A DNA stretch of 64,000 bases from Typha latifolia. Taxonomy: Eukaryota > Streptophyta > Magnoliopsida > Poales > Typhaceae. The position numbers and the translations under genes are program-made. This document shows, in pieces, positions 62,239 through 64,000 of this stretch. The stretch covers positions 9,255,808 to 9,319,807 of the forward strand of contig CM034110.1 of NCBI GenBank assembly GCA_019914945.1. The letters run 5' to 3'. How positions within the stretch are numbered: position 1 is the first letter of the stretch; each line of letters begins with the position of its first letter. The notes below the pieces were generated by a model. The model was not told the DNA's origin. It made no database searches and worked only from the letters and a program-made list of their open reading frames with translations.

Positions 62239-64000
62239 ATGTCGTCTTCCTCCTTCGATGGCATCTATCGCTCCGTTCGTCCCCCGGTCCGCTTCCCCGC
62301 CGATCCGAACCTTTCCATGGTCTCCTTCCTATTCCGCCGCGTTTCCTCCTACCCGGATCGTGTCGCCCTGGCCGACGCCGACACCGGCGAGTCCCTCTCC
62401 TTCGTGTCCCTCCGCTCTGCCGTCTTCTCCGCCGCCGCCGCAATCTCCTCCCGCCTCTGCATCTCCAAGGGCGACGTCGTCCTCCTTCTCGCCCCTAACT
62501 CAATCCACTTCCCCATCTGCTTCCTCGCCGTCGTCTCCCTCGGAGCCGTCGTCACCACCGTCAACCCTCTCTACACCACCTCCGAGCTCTCCAAGCAGGC
62601 CGAGGATTCCAATCCGAAGCTCGTCATCACCGTCCCTGAGCTCATCCCCAAAGTTTCCCATCTCGGCATCCCTGTCGTAACACTCGGCGCCCTTTTTTCA
62701 GATTTAGTCGCTGGATTCAAAGAATCCGACTTCACCCCACCTGTAATTCGGCAATCGGATACCGCGGCGCTTCTTTACTCCTCGGGAACTACCGGGGCGA
62801 GCAAAGGTGTGATATTGACCCACAAGAACTTCATTTCCGCCGGCGTCATGGTGACAGCGGATCAGGAATTTCACCGCGAGCCGCCGAACATCTTCTTGTG
62901 CTTCCTTCCAATGTTTCATATATTTGGGCTGGCGGTGATTACCTATGGGCAGCTGAGTAGGGGGAATACCGTTGTTTCAATGGGGAGGTTTGAGATGGAG
63001 ACGATGATGAAAGCGATCGAAAGGTATAAAATTACTCACTTATTTTGTGTTCCGCCGGTGATGATTGCGTTGGCGAAGCAGGGGAATGTGAGGAAGTATG
63101 ATCTTAGATCGCTGAAGTTTCTCGGGTCTGGGGCGGCGCCTCTCGGGAAGGATGTGATGGAGGAGGTGTCCAAGAATTTCCCCAACACCGAAGTCGTTCA
63201 GGTAATCTCGGTTGATCTTTTTGTGTCTTTAATCTCACAAGTTGGATGCCTTTTTGAGTAGGTTTTGGTAGTATGCATGAACTTTAATTGTTTATGCAGT
63301 TTTGTGGAGTTAAAGATTGCATCAATTTGTAGATAAGATTGCAGTGTTCATTACTTCCATGAAACCGAAGAAGAAGCCAAATTTATCTGATTTAATTAGA
63401 CTAAAGTAGTGGGAACTGACTAGGTCAATGTATGCGTAAAGAAATCGTGGCTGGATTGATATTTTGGTACTTATCATTCAAAAAGTAGTTATGATAGTGT
63501 GGTATTTTGATGTGCTTGGATCCCAAAGACTCTTCCAATTCCTAATTCAGAGTTTGTATCATGTACTAGCAGCTTCAGACCGATATATGCTTACTGTAAT
63601 ACATGGTTTAAATCTTGTTGATGGAAGGGACCCACGTCACCTAATTAATAGAGTATCATTGTGGACCAGTTAGCTAATTGAGAACAGGTCTAATCAGGTT
63701 AGATGGATGAAAAATTGCCATGGAGGAATTAGATTTTGTTATATTATTGCCTAATGAATCAGCGAGACCAATAATTGTACTATCTTAAAGTCAAAATGTA
63801 GTAACTTTATTCTTTAGGAGCATATCTATAATCAAACAACTAGGCAAAATTAGCCAATTGTAAATATAGAGTCAGAGTGATGCACTCACAAATCTTTCTC
63901 CTGATAACATTTATGTACAAAATCTGTACATAGATAGCAGTTGCTTTATGCTGATTGATCTCGTCTTTATAAGAATATTTTCTTTAGAAACGATTAATGC
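62239..64000 (+). CDS. 4-coumarate-CoA ligase-like protein, first exon (3' end outside window)
   Basis: Exon 1 (62239-63201, 321 codons) starts MSSSSFDGIYRSVRPPVRFP and ends GTCGTTCAG before a GTAATC donor; the remaining sequence to 64000 is intron. It belongs to the acyl-activating ANL superfamily. The AMP-binding P-loop YSSGTTGASKGVILTH lies near residue 179-194; LPMFHIFGL and the A5-type SGAAPLGKDV are present. Expected next are the GYGMTES motif and, for peroxisomal members, an SKL-type end, neither visible. The sequence resembles the 4CL-like 7 (At4g05160) clade, which activates fatty acids and jasmonate precursors in peroxisomes, more than true 4CL; this is inference. First exon is very GC-rich, as is usual in monocots. 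Confidence 0.9.
63202..64000 (+). other. 4CL-like intron 1 (partial)
   Basis: AT-rich sequence with stops in all plus frames begins with the donor gtaatc at 63202. No acceptor followed by the expected GYGMTE motif occurs before the window ends. Confidence 0.75.

Noticed and set aside
1..64000. CRISPR arrays, operons, phage-type or bacterial defence islands
   Set aside because: The window is spliced plant nuclear DNA; no regular spaced repeats or prokaryotic gene clusters were found.

Overview
The window is nuclear DNA from a flowering plant. Genes are split by many GT-AG introns, several proteins belong to plant-only families (expansin, dirigent, R2R3 MYB, PTST, armadillo kinesin), and intergenic DNA is AT-rich with decayed transposons. 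GC-rich first exons (La-related protein, aspartic protease, 4CL-like, the SVR1-like gene) suggest a monocot. The type of hAT-like repeat makes me think of a palm-like, non-grass monocot, but that is a weak inference. No rRNA, tRNA gene, CRISPR, operon or organelle genome insert was seen.

Layout. 1-4959: repeat-rich DNA with a hAT-like non-autonomous transposon (3041-3547). 4960-6312 (-): La-related protein gene whose La motif is not completed. 7533-8488 (-): alpha-expansin. 9815-15948 (-): RBM39-type splicing factor, sharing a 301-bp divergent promoter with 16250-18654 (+), mitochondrial ribosomal protein bS18. 19581-23497 (-): mitochondrial translation initiation factor IF3 with a repeated C-terminal tail. 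24430-26660 (+): a nepenthesin-like aspartic protease with an in-frame stop, flanked by a decayed duplication. 27288-31045 (-): PTST2/3-like plastid starch protein. 32910-34105 (-): R2R3 MYB of the RAX type. 37532-50441 (-): a 20-exon armadillo-repeat kinesin (ARK) with a second hAT-like element in its last intron. 52623-55785 (-): SVR1-like plastid pseudouridine synthase, divergent from 56265-59302 (+), a conserved plastid-targeted protein I cannot name. 60282-60848 (-): dirigent protein. 62239 to the window end (+): first exon of a 4-coumarate-CoA ligase-like gene.

Exon boundaries were worked out by hand. For every complete gene the splice phases close and the coding length divides by three: RBM39 566 aa, bS18m 261, mtIF3 617, PTST 458, MYB 282, ARK 948, SVR1-like 410, unknown plastid protein 247, expansin 256, dirigent 188.

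Several genes serve organelles: bS18m and mtIF3 in mitochondrial translation, the SVR1-like enzyme in plastid rRNA modification, PTST in plastid starch, and the unknown plastid protein. Two divergent promoters carry GGCCCA/TGGGCC elements (one also a telo-box), the usual signature of growth-regulated ribosome and organelle genes. I found no clearly new multi-gene system. The most unusual features are the regular 36-residue repeats in the mtIF3 tail, two GC-AG introns, two hAT-like elements with 8-bp target duplications, the interrupted aspartic protease and the incomplete La-related gene.
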